Shown one piece after another: positions 1-12,165 of a stretch of 64,000 bases of DNA. The stretch is from Thuidium tamariscinum (taxonomy: Eukaryota; Streptophyta; Bryopsida; Hypnales; Thuidiaceae). The position numbers were made by a program, and so were the translations under genes. Numbering within the stretch: the first letter of the stretch is position 1; every line of letters starts with the position of its first letter. Under the pieces are notes generated by a model. It was not told where the DNA came from. It searched no databases and saw only the letters and a list, made by a program, of their open reading frames with translations. Location: positions 13,189,501 through 13,253,500 of the forward strand of contig OX344754.2 in assembly GCA_947034885.2 (NCBI GenBank), in the 5' to 3' direction.

Positions 1-1476
1 TTTTTCGACTTTTTAGAAATAGTTAGAAATAATTTTTAGAATTTCGATATCTTCCAAATTTTTCCAAATTATTTATGAAACAAAACTGCACATACAGTAT
101 CTTGGGGTCAATTCTAAAAGGGGCACACATTTTTCAAATGTGAGTGCTTGTTTGACAAGTCAATCCAAGAGAATTATAATTTTCTCATCAAAATTGTAAT
201 TTTTGTGAATATTTGAAGTGGGGTCATTGCAATCCTATTTTCCGTCACAATGTGTTCCACTTTTCCCTTATCCACTATGATTTTTGGAGCTAAAGTCCAA
301 TGAACATGAAAATTTTATTGAACATGTCTAACTTTATGGTTATTAAATATCTTATTTTAAAATTTTATAAAAAAACATTTTATATTTCTAAGTCATTTTT
401 ATTGAACTCTCACATGGTGTAGTTTATGGTTTTTACTATGTTATGAGTGCCCAAATTTTGTAATTTGTAAACAAAACTTTCATTGGGTCTACTTGCATAT
501 GTGTAAAACCTATAACTTCCAAGAGAAATCTGAAAATATGTTGTTTTATGTCCTCCACAGGAGTACAAATTTTTTCCCATTGCACACATTTTTCGAACAT
601 TGAAGATGGTTCTAAGATCATTCTTTTGGTGAAATCTCATCAAAATCAACTCTTCCAAATGGTCAATTTTAGTTTAAGAAAAATTTGGTTTTCTTTTTTT
701 TCACAAATAAAAATGTGAAAGTATCAATTTTCATAGATTTTTCACTTTTCTAGTTTTCCTGCTCAAAGATTTTTTCTATACTTTTCCTTTTTAGGGTACC
801 TTCTTCTTAAAGGTTTATACATGAATTATATTTTTTATTTTTAAGAAAAATTGTTTTTCTAATTTTAAAGCCCTCTCAAAGAAAAAAAATACACTATGAA
901 AATGCTACGCTTATCACACAATGTTTCTTGCAATGACCCACTCCAAATTAGCTAGTCACAAACAACCTATAACTGCCTAATCAAGTACTAGATATTCTCT
1001 ACTATTGGAATGACACATTATTCCATCTTGTCATAGAATTCTCTAATTTTGTTATAAAATGAAGGAAATTGGTAGAAGATTTTAGGTGGAATTGGAGCCA
1101 AATGTAGGTGACAAAATTGCTAGTTTATTGATGGAAGTGGGCTACAAATGATCTATTATCACTCATCTGAAGCCTCAAGTATCATCACTCTACTTGTTGC
1201 CATTTTGTTTTTCAGTAATGAAGTCATGTGTCTACGACAAGTAATAGAATTTTCAAATTTTTGGAATGAAAAAATGAAATTATTGTGATTTTTTTTAATT
1301 AAAGAATTTTTTTTACTGAAAACAAAATATACTCAAAAATATATAATTTTCAGCGTAGATAGACATATATTATGGTGTAGAACATCATGGTTTAAATTGA
1401 AATTTTTGTATCATTCTAAAATTAAAAACCAAAAAACCATGGTTATAGGTCCAAAGATCATATTGGTATACAATAT
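1..1476. other. AT-rich intergenic DNA with dispersed repeat
   Basis: No gene is visible here; the few open frames are short and of AT-rich composition. The part from about 580 to 830 resembles 52990-53240 in the same orientation. Shared stretches are a run around 'attcttttggtgaaatctc', a run around 'cacttttctagtt' and 'aggtttatacat'. It is therefore a piece of a dispersed repeat rather than unique sequence. Which element class it comes from cannot be seen. Confidence 0.6.
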
Positions 1477-1628
1477 CACTACAAAAAAACAAGGGATTAA
1501 ATGACTCGTTCATAGAGTCATTGTGGACAACAATAGTTACAAAACTATCATTTTGTAGTCATTTTGTAGTCACTGTTGTCTACAATGATTATATGGACAA
1601 GTCATCTATTCCCTTGTTTTTTGTAGTG
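1477..1628. mobile_element. CACTA-type MITE, 152 bp
   Basis: The element begins CACTACAAAAAAACAAGGG and ends with the near-perfect reverse complement (CCCTTGTTTTTTGTAGTG). It is flanked on both sides by TAT (1474-1476 and 1629-1631), which fits the 3-bp target duplication of the CACTA (En/Spm) superfamily. Inside are several copies of 'agtcat' or 'gtagtcat' in both orientations, like the subterminal repeats of CACTA elements. It has no coding capacity and would depend on a transposase encoded elsewhere. The same termini and subterminal words recur in the 4 kb element at 32896-36892. Confidence 0.8.
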
Positions 1629-4072
1629 TATTGAAATTTATGAAGTTTTCAAAATTTCCAATAGGATTAGAAACTGTACTTGATAAGCTTCATTTCATTA
1701 TTTTGGATTCAAATTCAAAGACATCACTTTTATGGATGAAATTCTCATCAAGAGAAGATAGAAAGATATGGCCAAAATACACTACAAGGGTACTCTATGG
1801 ATTAAGCATCTTGTTTATTTAAAGAATCTATAAAATTGTAATGATGAACTTTGCAATACTATATATTGCAAATGTATTCAAGTGCCCCCCAAATAAATAA
1901 ATTGGATGAAAAAACATTTTTTTCCATCCAAGAAAACAAAGTGAAGTCATTCACTGAACTACTTTGGTCCCCATGCACCATCCTTAGAGAGCTAGGTGAA
2001 CAACAATATTAATTTGTTGATCAATCAAAATCTAGATCATCATTTCAACTAAAATCCTACTTAAATATTTATTTTCTTGAATTTTGTGATTTAATCCCTA
2101 AAGTTCTAGTGTCCCTAGTAGGGATTTTGAGCAAGATCCTATAAGCTCAAGTTTTGGTGAATTTTTCTTGAAACTTTCCGATGAAATAGAAAAACTTACA
2201 AGCCTTGGGGGAGTTTAATTTTTATTTCAATAGGTGTGTACAAGGCAAAAGGTATACCCTTATAACCTTAAAGTAGAGGAGATTGGGAAAAAATTTACAA
2301 AAAATTGAAATAAGCTCTTAAATATTTTTAATCTCAAAAATTATATTTTTGACTAAATGAAAGCTTTGATTCATTTAATTTGGATCAATGTTGAAAAAGT
2401 TATAGAGATTCTTGTTTTGTATGCAACCAAAACATCTTCTTAGAAAAAAAAACTACTTCATTTACTACAAATGCTAATATCATTCAATTTGTATGGTTAA
2501 ACATTATGAAATGTTCACTATATAATTTGACATTGAAGATCCTATGGCTGGATTAAATTTTTTTTTCCTGATTTCTTAGGTGAATGTAGAAAAAGTGGCA
2601 ATTTTGATTTTTGAGTGTTTTTGGTAAGAAAATGGCCTTGAGACATAATTGTTGGGATTAACATTATTGCAAAAAATCTCATGACAATTACTAATATTTG
2701 GTCTACATTCAAATTAGAAAGAGTTTTGAAATTTTTGACACTAGCAAAAACATGGGGCCTATAGATTTAAGAAACATATCTCCAAAGCTCCAAAACTAAG
2801 TTGGTCTTGTAGATCTTTTTGTGGATCTTTATTCAAGTGTACATAGTTGATGTTTCTACTAGTATGATTTCAAATTTTGGTTATATATATTGGCTAATGT
2901 GCTTACAAATCCAACTACGTATATATGGTCTATAAGACTATAAATCATTGTTTAGACATTTTTCTTCTAAAATCATGACCAACTATTCCTCTACATTAAA
3001 AATTTTCATGATAGAGTCATTTTTTTATGAACTTTTCACTCCTTCATGGTCCTTTTGTTTGGATTATTGTAAAATACACTATTCCATTCTTAACCCTAGA
3101 ACGCTCTGACATCCAATTTTTAGACGATGTACAAATTGAAATCTAGATTTCTTCCTCATTACAAATTGGATGAAAGTCATCCTTATTTTTAGAGATACTT
3201 TATGAAGTTGTGGTCCTATCGAAGGGTTGGATTTGGTATTATTAGAGCACCTATTTTTCTAAAATACAAATGTGAAAGTATATAAAGTGGTTGACTTTGG
3301 TTGACTCTAGTTCAAACTTAGAATTGGAAAAATGAGGTCATAGAATCAAAGCATATAAGAATTCCAAAAAATCACCATGTCAAAAGAACTTCATTTCAAA
3401 TCCTTTCCAACAAAATTTACTCAAAAAATGACAATCTTTTGCTTGTAATTGAATTTTGAAGGGATTTTGAATTTTTCCTTTTAAAATTCATAAAAAAAAT
3501 ATTGGTGATAGCATTGGCAAATATCTAACCATGTGGATAGAATCTAAAACTCAAACTCTACAACTTTTATTTGCATCTCAATACCAAAATATATGGCTCT
3601 TTATATTAATGTTTTTTCTGAAATCATCAAATCTGGAGATGAATCCAGTTTGTTTTTTCCAAAATTTTGCCTGCTTTTCAAATTAAAAACCTATGACCAA
3701 AAAATTGGGGTAAATATGGAAGAAATTGTGAAAAAACATCAAACCCTCAACTGATGCAAACTAAGTTATAGGTTCACCCGACTGGAAACTCGCCAAAATC
3801 CACCACCGGCGTCGCGGGTTCACACCGAAGAGTCTTCTTCTGTTACCCCACTCCGTCAGTCCGTCCTGGCGCCGTGACAATGTCTCGATCCTCGCCCGTT
3901 TCGAATTGTATCTCGCGCTCCCTCGCTCCCTCTCGTCTTGCTTGCCCCTTGCAATCAATCTCCACCTTCAGCAATGTCCATTGTGCACTTCGTAAGGAAT
4001 CCTATGACTCGCAGTGGGGAGAGTGGGGAGCGTTTCTTGAAGTAGTCTAGGGCTCAGCTGAAGCGAGGGGCC
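1629..4072. other. AT-rich intergenic DNA, then NUP107 5' leader
   Basis: From about 1630 to 3760 the sequence is AT-rich and I see no gene or intact element. From about 3770 the base composition changes sharply to GC-rich. This last 300 bases is most likely the promoter and 5' untranslated leader of the downstream NUP107 gene. Minus-strand open frames in this GC-rich part resemble no known family and are probably chance. Confidence 0.5.
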
Positions 4073-7000
4073 ATGGGCAGAGAGGCGGACGAGGGCGAAG
4101 GGAGTCAAGGCGCGACGACGGCCACGACGCGGCCTGATTTCGATCCCGCTGCGCCTCGAGAGCAATTTCGTCGATACCGACGCCGAAAATCGAAGGGCGA
4201 GGCCCCGTCGTCATTGCGGCCGACGATTTGGAGTGCAGACACCACTCCGTCGATGTCGTTGCGCGACATGCGCGATCCATTGGCGGCTATGCCGTCGCCG
4301 CCGTCGGTGTCACGGCAGATGATGCATTCGTCTTTCCCGGGGGAGTATCGGACGCCGGTGAGGGCCTCGGCCAAACGGGGGTTGCGGGGTGGTCGAGCTG
4401 AGTTCTTGATGAGTAGCCCTATGAGCTTTGACGACGATGAGGACCAGCAACAGCCACCGTGGATGGGGAGTCGATTTGATGAAGAGGGCGATGAGGATGT
4501 GAAACCTCCCGTGGTGAGTAAAACCCCGGTGGTTTTACGCAAAGTGAAGCAGGAGCCCGGGATTGGAGATGAGTTGCCGTATAGCGCCGAACAAAGCTAC
4601 GGTAGGTTTGCGTCCATGACGAATGCGGCGTTGCAAGACGAGCTTTCGTTGCCCGACTTCATGGAGCAATGTGAAGTGACCTGTCGTGACCTAGCGCAAG
4701 TGGTGAAGGAGGAGGCTTCCGAAGGACATCGGGTGACTGAGGAACGCTTGATGAGGCACACTGCTCAAATGCTTCACGCGGAGTCCGGGACGTGGTCTCT
4801 TCTGTGGTATTTGTTCGGGAAGGAAGCGCAGGAGATTTACGCCGATGATCCTTTAGTATATCCTGCCACTTCAACGCAGGAGGCCGTCCAATTCGTCATG
4901 TCGGAGCCTTTTGCTCAGCAGTGTATGCGCATTGTGCAGTGGTTAGAGACTATGGCTTCTAAGGATCTTGATTATCAGAAAAAGCATAAGGGTTGGTATG
5001 CCGGATCGTATATGCAGAAGCTTGGGGTGTGGCATCAGACGCAGCGAGCCATCCGGAAGGATGCTGGACATGCCACTCTTGTTCAGAATGTGGATCCCGA
5101 TGCCCCTACACGAGAACACGCTCGTTTGCACCCTGAGGATCAGAAGCTGGAAGAGGATTTGCTGGAGGATGTGTGGAAGTTGCTGCGGGCTGGTCGATTA
5201 GGAGAAGCTCGGGATCTCTGCCGCAGTGCAGGCCAGCCTTGGAGGGCCGCTAGTCTTGGTGGTTGTGGGGAGCTCGGGCCGTCTCCATCTGTTGAGGCTT
5301 TTTGCAATTCTGGCAAGGACCGCGCGCTGCAAGCTCTCGAGCTCGAGAGTGGCATTGCGCATCAGCGGAGGTTGTGGAAATGGGCTTGTTTTATTGCTTC
5401 CGAAAAAATTGGCGAACGGGGCGACGAGGCCAAGCACGAAACTGCTGTGTATGCATCGCAATGTGGCAATGCGAGGCGTATGCTCCCTGTTTGTTTTGAC
5501 TGGGAATCAGCGTGCTGGGCATTAGCACGTTCGTGGCTCGATACGCAAGTGGATGCTGAGCTTGTACACCGGCATCCTCCTAAAGTTCGTAAGGGAAGGA
5601 CTAGAGGTGCAGCACAGAATGGACGAGGCGATTCAAGTATGGAAGTTTCAGAGGGACCCCACAGTTGGCCACAGTCTGTGCTGGATCAGCAACCTCGTGA
5701 CCTTGTAGGAATGTTTCAGAAACTACACTCTGGAGATTTAGTGCATGAAAATGTGAAGCGGAGCTGTAAAGAGCAACAGAGGCTGGTACAGATGGACCTT
5801 ATTATTGGGGATTTTTCACACCTTCTTGATTTGCTCAAAGATTGGACCATTCCAAAGGACAACACGATTAAATTTCATGGTCATCCACAGATCATTCGTT
5901 TTGGGGCTCACTTGGTCCTTGTACTTCGACGCATTTTGGCAGATACCACAGATGATATAGTGGCCGAGAAGCTGCGGATTGTAGGAGACCTCATTCTGAA
6001 TGGTTTTGCGATTTTCCTCTTTACCGAGCATCAGGAAGACCTTGTGGGAGTGTACGCTTCCCAATTGGCTCCTCATTTGTGTGTGGAGCTCTTTGTGAAT
6101 TTCATGGATATCCGACAAAATGATCCTGTGCCCGTCAAATACAAGATTTTCCGTACGGCAATCGAGTTTCTGCCCTTTTTCCCAGACAGTGACGCAAGTA
6201 AAGGCTGCGTATCAGACATACTTGATAAGTAAGTGAACTCTCTTTTCTTTTTATAAGTCTATCGTTCCGTCCCTTTTATTAGTTTTGAAATCTTGCGAGA
6301 ACGAGAACCATGTTGCATTTTGTTGAACTCGTCCTCTGTTTCTTGAATTTCTCTCAAATTTCTGCTTTCATCTTCTTATTTCTTCGATTGATGGTTCTAA
6401 ATCTTACTCGCAATTTGCGTACGCAGTTTTAGTGCTGTTACATTTGTATGTGACCGGTACTGGTAATGATGGTGTGATCATCAAGTTGTAATGATAACTT
6501 CTTAAATAAACTTTTTCAACTTTTTTTTGTTAATATTTTGTATGGACATATCTTAAAGAGCAGTTTTAGGGCTGGTCTTTTGAGTGAGAAGGGTGAAGAT
6601 ACAGTTGTAGGCTGCAATCGTCAAGATGTGTTGGCTATGCATATGACATTGTGTTTTGTGGGGTATAACATCTCGCTGGGAAGCCTAGTCCCATTTGCGT
6701 CGTATTATCTGTCAGATATTTATCTATGCTGTGTACTCGGCTGGTCTGCAGGGTATTAAGCAAATCTCGAGAGATCAAGCCTGGTATGCAAGCCGTAGTG
6801 AAGGAGGAGGGGTCAGGGCAAGGTACTGGAGAATTGCGACAACTGCAAAGCGCCCAAAAGGCACAAGCTGTACAATGGCTATGTTTTACTCCTCCTGAAA
6901 CTGTGCCGGACATTGAGAGTATACGAGCAGAGTTACTGGCCAGGGCTCTTGAACATAGCAACCTTTTGTTCCGTGAGTTTGCTTTGACATCTTTGTCGCG

Positions 7001-7994
7001 CACAGTAGTGGTCCCTGCAGGACCTCATAGACTTCTGAGCCTTTTGGCTGAGCCATTGAAGCAGGCTCCAGATATTCTTGCCTCTCTGGACCATCCCGAT
7101 CGTATGCAAGAGAGCATGCAAGAGTTCGAGGATTGGAGTCACTATTATGAGTGTGATGGTCTTTACCGAAGTTGGGTCAATGTTGAGCAAATGAATGCCG
7201 AAGTTCCTGCAGAATATATCTCAGTTGAAGAGAAGGAGAGAGCCATTGTGGCTGCTCGGGTAGCCCTTGAACAAGCATTTGCCTTGCTGACAAATGACAG
7301 AAACATGTGGCTTTCGGGCATGGACACTAGTGTGGGTGCTGACACGGAGGTTGGATGGCTAGAGCTTCAGGCCACAGCTGTGCTGATGTCAGCCACTGGA
7401 GCATATTTAGCTCCTGAGCCCACTGTCTGTACTACTTTGAGTAGTGCATTACATCATTGTGGTGGAGACAATGGTTTGCTAAGGCAGTTGACTGTTGAAG
7501 TTGATACAAGTAGAAGAGATTCGAATTGTGTGGATGTGAGACTACGATGCTTGCCCGTATCTGGAGATGGACTGGGCTTGGCCACTGGTGATGATGGGGG
7601 ACTCCTTGGCTCTATTTTAGCTCTAGCAGCAAAAGGAGAGATGCCTCATTTCCAGTCTGGCCTTGCTCTGGGAGTTATCACAATGGATGCATGGCGTTGG
7701 GATGATAATATGGTTCATCGGACACCAGCAACTTACATTTTGCAAGGCCTATCCCGGCGGTGTTGTTTACCAGAGCTCATTCTTCGATGCATGGAGCTGA
7801 AGGTTTTCCTTGCTGCCTCTCGAGGGGCTGAAGACGATGAAGTTGAGTCTACAGATCTTATTGGGTTAGTTGCTTCCAAGGAGACAGCTCTTCATCACCT
7901 ATTCAGCCAAAGACAACTGCAAGAATTCCTTCTACTGGAAAGAGAAATGACAATTTGCAGCATGGAATCTACGAGGGATGCATCTCCGTTCTGA
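4073..7994 (+). CDS. Nuclear pore complex protein NUP107
   Basis: This is the plant homologue of NUP107 (Nup84 in yeast), a scaffold subunit of the Y-shaped (NUP107-160) subcomplex of the nuclear pore, needed for pore assembly and mRNA export. Two exons are evident: 4073-6228 and 6752-7994. The intron has a GTAAGT donor and a CTGCAG acceptor, and the split codon restores the reading frame (D-K-V-L-S-K-S-R-E-I-K). The product is 1132 aa, close to the about 1080 aa of the Arabidopsis protein. The first ~150 residues are Ser/Pro/Glu-rich and probably disordered; the rest is the helical Nup84/Nup107 domain. The C-terminal half carries family landmarks such as VQWLCFTPPETV, FREFAL, LAEPLKQ, YILQGLSRRCCLPELILR and LFSQRQLQEFLLLERE. 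The ATG sits in a good context (GCCATGG). A single intron is few for a plant NUP107. Confidence in the family is high; the extreme N-terminus is less certain. Confidence 0.95.
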
Positions 7995-8592
7995 TCTTCT
8001 GGTTTGGGCCTCCCTAGTCATTCCCAAATTGTACAATCTTAGTGCCAATTGCATGGCAGTGGCAGCTTTTTGAGCTTCATGACATTGCACCCTTTTTATT
8101 TGCAACCTTCTCCACATTTGAACCAGTTTACGGTAGTCAGAGCAGTGTGAATCTAGACTGACCTTCATAGGCTAATTTTGTAGAGTTCTCTGCCTTACAA
8201 ACTTTCTGAGATGCTCTCAGTGCGATCAGTTTGTCTAAGCTCTTCGGCATCCTGCATTTTTCTTTGATGCATAGGTATCAGGTGGTTACTCTTCTGTAAA
8301 TGAAACCAGCCTGCCCCTTTTGTGAAGTTGAAGATCTGCGTTTATCAATGAGGATATTTTCATGCAATATAGTGATTTCAATGGAAGAGTATGACCCACC
8401 TGTAGATGGGTATCATATTTTTCTGCAGAAGAAAATTCGTGCTGCAAATTTTCTTACATGATCAAGTTGAATCTAGTGAACGATTGGACAGAACACATTG
8501 CACCGAGACATCCTTTCACGTAAAGAAATGAGCCCATTGTGCTCAGAACGGCTACCTTGTCTTGTAGGATGGTTGTAAAATTTAACCCCTAA
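7995..8592. other. NUP107 3' UTR and flank
   Basis: This holds the probable 3' untranslated region of NUP107 and the short flank up to the inverted-repeat element. I see no coding region. The minus-strand open frame overlapping the stop codon is a shadow of the last exon. Confidence 0.5.
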
Positions 8593-9396
8593 AGGCCCAT
8601 TCCCACCTGGAGCTAGTAAAGATTTAGGTGCATTTACACAGGGGGCGTGGTTAGACTGAATGTCCCTATTGAGCCTCTTTGGGGGGCAGGGATGGGATGC
8701 GGGCAGATCAAGGGCTGCTCCCCATCTCTTTGAGGACCCATCAATCTACTTCTAATTTCGGTTTAAATTTGGTTTTTTCAACAAAGTAGATGAGAATGCT
8801 ATAGAACACAAGATTTTCAACAAGAAAATTGAAGCATTGATGTGGGTTTTATGCAACATGTTCACTTGAGCCTCATAGCCAATCTTGTGTCAATGGGGGA
8901 GAGGAGAGAAACTGTTTATACTAGTGGAGTAGTGGTAGGTGAAACAAACCATGTGGGATATGTGATTTAGGAGAAAAAAATAGCTCCTTCATTCATGGTT
9001 GTGGAAATGTAGGAATTGTGATAAAAGTTAAATTTCAAGCCTCAATTAAACATAGTATAATATATTTTTTCAAAAAACTTCAAACTAAAAAAAGTTGGAA
9101 AATCAAGTACACTTTTACCTCCAAAAATACGTTTGAGATTTCAATACTCCACCGAAAAGTTATGGATAAATTTTAGAGGAGGTGTTCAAAAATGTCCCCA
9201 AAAAAAGTCCTTTCCACACACACACCTCTAGAATTGGTCAAGAACTCTTATATGAGGCTTCAAAATCTCAAGTACATTTTTAGAGATAAATGTTAGCTAG
9301 CTTCTCCCACTTTTTTTAGTTCTCTTTTTTTCTTGGAAGAAGCTATTATATGATGCCCAAATGAAGTCTAAAATTCAACTTCAAACACAATTCTTG
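8593..9396 (+). repeat. Left terminal inverted repeat of the element
   Basis: The left arm is about 804 bp and ends at 'caaacacaattcttg'. Its outer 150 bp is GC-rich, including 'gggggcgtgg' and 'gggatgggatgcgggc', and the inner part is AT-rich. Confidence 0.9.
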
Positions 9397-9822
9397 TGTT
9401 TTTGCTTAACCATTAGCAGCTTCGTTCCTATGAACGAAATTGAAAAGTGTTGAAAATTGTACAATTTTAGAGGTGTAGAATTTTCTATTTAAGTAAGTGA
9501 ACCCAATTGTGATACTTTTCTTAAGGTGATGGTCTTTACAAATTCCTATCAAATTTGTACAATATTGTTGTAGGTAATGTAGGAACACTAGTTTTTTAGC
9601 ATTGTGAAAATTCATAATTTATTCATATGTTGTGTAAAAAAAATGTGTTTTTAGAGATTTTAGAGTTATCGACTAACTTTCACTAAAATCATACAAGAAT
9701 TTGGTAGTTTCTTTATACAAACAATGTGCAATTGCATATTCAATCATATATTTGCATAATTGCTTAATGAAAATCTAAATAGTGATGGTTTTATCCTCAA
9801 TACTCCATTGTAAATATTTCTT

Positions 9823-9845
9823 TTATATATATATATATATATATA
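9823..9845. repeat. Short (TA)n microsatellite
   Basis: About eleven TA units lie within the spacer between the two long arms. Confidence 0.8.
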
Positions 9846-11361
9846 AAGTATGTCTGTATGTAATGCATAAATTTTGTCAATGACAACAAACTTTCATTCA
9901 AGCAATGAAATAAAATTGTACTTTTCAAGTACTTGAAATTTATGTGTTTTTTATTTTATTTGACAAATACTAATCATTAAAGATATTAGAAGCTTGATAT
10001 GAATATTTTCTAATCATAAATTTGAACATCAAACAAAGAAAGAATGTCAAAAAAGTTGTACAATGTTACGTATTATTAATAGCACATGTAGGTGTGGTCT
10101 AAATTGATAATACTCCACGACTAACATTGTACCATATTCAACACTTCTCAATTTGTTTATAGAAAATGAAGTCATTCATAGTTACACCTCAAATTTTGCT
10201 TCCCCCTTGTTTCATTGTTGTTTCAACATTTGGTGCATTATTGCATTTTTTCAAAGATGTTTTCACAACTAAAAATTAGTCTAATGTTATTTGAAACTAC
10301 AATGGAATATTTTACCATGTTTACCAAATGGTTAAGTGTATAACAAAAGTAAAATTGTTTTAACATCATGTCATCAATAGACAATTAAATTTGAAATTAA
10401 TACAAATTTCATACCTTCTCATAAGAAGTTCCATTTCTTGTAAGATACCTTCTATGTCTATGTGATAAGGGCTCCAACATGCTTTGACATCCTACTAAAC
10501 AAAAAGGGTTATTGTGTGTACAATACCCTCCTTATACAAACCTAGTAAATAAATAAATAAATACTTGCATCACAATACAATATTCTAATCCAATCTAATT
10601 AGCTTGAAAGAGGAAATAGTCTCCTTTTGCATTCTCAAGTAATTGGAATTTTGGATATTGACAAGTTTCTATCATCATCATTAATCTATCATGAGGTGCT
10701 TGTAATAAATAAGGGGTGAACAATCGGCAAAAGATATCCACCAACATTTCAAAAATTTGAATGTTGTGTTGATGTAGACTATGAACATCAATTGAAAGGT
10801 ATGAATTATAAAAGGGTATTATTCCCTCATTAAAAACCCAAAGCGCTCTCTGTTACAATTTTGAGAGCAATTTTATTGCAAAAGAATTAAAATTTGACAA
10901 CATTCTGGAATTAAAATTTAAACATTTAAACTTAAAAGCATGAATTGATTAAAATAGAACAATCCCTCACAAGCACAAAATGAGGTAACCACTTTTTTTT
11001 ATAAATCTTGGAGAAACCCTTGTAGAAGATGATTTCCAAGAATTCAACCATGAATAATTGTTGATCCAATATTCTACACCACCATATTGAAAATGTGAAA
11101 CAATTCCTTTGAGTAATTATTCATTCAATATTCTACAACACCATATCAAAAATTGTAGCTACAATACCTTTGAATAATTGTAGATTCAATGTTCCTACAT
11201 CACCATATTTAAATTATTGGCACAATGCCTTTGATTCACAACATTGATTCAATACAACTTGTGACATTGTTAATGTGTCTAATTTGTGTTTGTCACGTTG
11301 TTTCAATAATGGTGAAATATTAATTTAAAGTTCTTAAAAATTTGAGATGTAACTAGAAATG

Positions 11362-12162
11362 CAAGAATTGTGTTTGAAGTTGAATTTTAGACTTCATTTG
11401 GGCATCATATAATAGCTTCTTCCAAGAAAAAAAGAGAACTAAAAAAAGTGGGAGAAGCTAGCTAACATTTATCTCTAAAAATGTACTTGAGATTTTGAAG
11501 CCTCATATAAGAGTTCTTGACCAATTCTAGAGGTGTGTGTGTGGAAAGGACTTTTTTTGGGGACATTTTTGAACACCTCCTCTAAAATTTATCCATAACT
11601 TTTCGGTGGAGTATTGAAATCTCAAACGTATTTTTGGAGGTAAAAGTGTACTTGATTTTCCAACTTTTTTTAGTTTGAAGTTTTTTGAAAAAATATATTA
11701 TACTATGTTTAATTGAGGCTTGAAATTTAACTTTTATCACAATTCTACATTTCCACAACCATGAATGAAGGAGCTATTTTTTTCTCCTAAATCACATATC
11801 CCACATGGTTTGTTTCACCTACCACTACTCCACTAGTATAAACAGTTTCTCTCCTCTCCCCCATTGACACAAGATTGGCTATGAGGCTCAAGTGAACATG
11901 TTGCATAAAACCCACATCAATGCTTCAATTTTCTTGTTGAAAATCTTGTGTTCTATAGCATTCTCATCTACTTTGTTGAAAAAACCAAATTTAAACCGAA
12001 ATTAGAAGTAGATTGATGGGTCCTCAAAGAGATGGGGAGCAGCCCTTGATCTGCCCGCATCCCATCCCTGCCCCCCAAAGAGGCTCAATAGGGACATTCA
12101 GTCTAACCACGCCCCCTGTAAATGCACCTAAATGTTTACTAGATCCAGGTGGGAATGGGCCT
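11362..12162 (-). repeat. Right terminal inverted repeat of the element
   Basis: The right arm is about 801 bp and is the reverse complement of 8593-9396 with very few mismatches. It ends CCAGGTGGGAATGGGCCT directly before the TAA duplication. Confidence 0.9.
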
Positions 12163-12165
12163 TAA

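Larger units (their letters stand above)
8593..12162. mobile_element. PIF/Harbinger-like element with ~800-bp TIRs
   Basis: A 3570-bp element whose two ends are inverted copies of each other. Both begin AGGCCCATTCCCACCTGG and are nearly identical for about 800 bp (8593-9396 and 11362-12162), with only a few differences such as a 2-bp indel in the 'acacaggggg' stretch. TAA flanks both sides (8590-8592 and 12163-12165). A TWA target duplication next to GGCC-type ends fits PIF/Harbinger elements. Arms this long are unusual for that group and resemble fold-back or long-TIR elements, so the class is an inference. The 1.96 kb between the arms is AT-rich and encodes no transposase or DNA-binding protein that I can see, so the copy is non-autonomous. 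The near identity of the arms suggests recent insertion or arm-to-arm gene conversion. Confidence 0.85.

Noticed and set aside
4105-4542. 145-aa open frame antisense to NUP107 exon 1
   Set aside because: It is a shadow of the GC-rich coding exon on the other strand.
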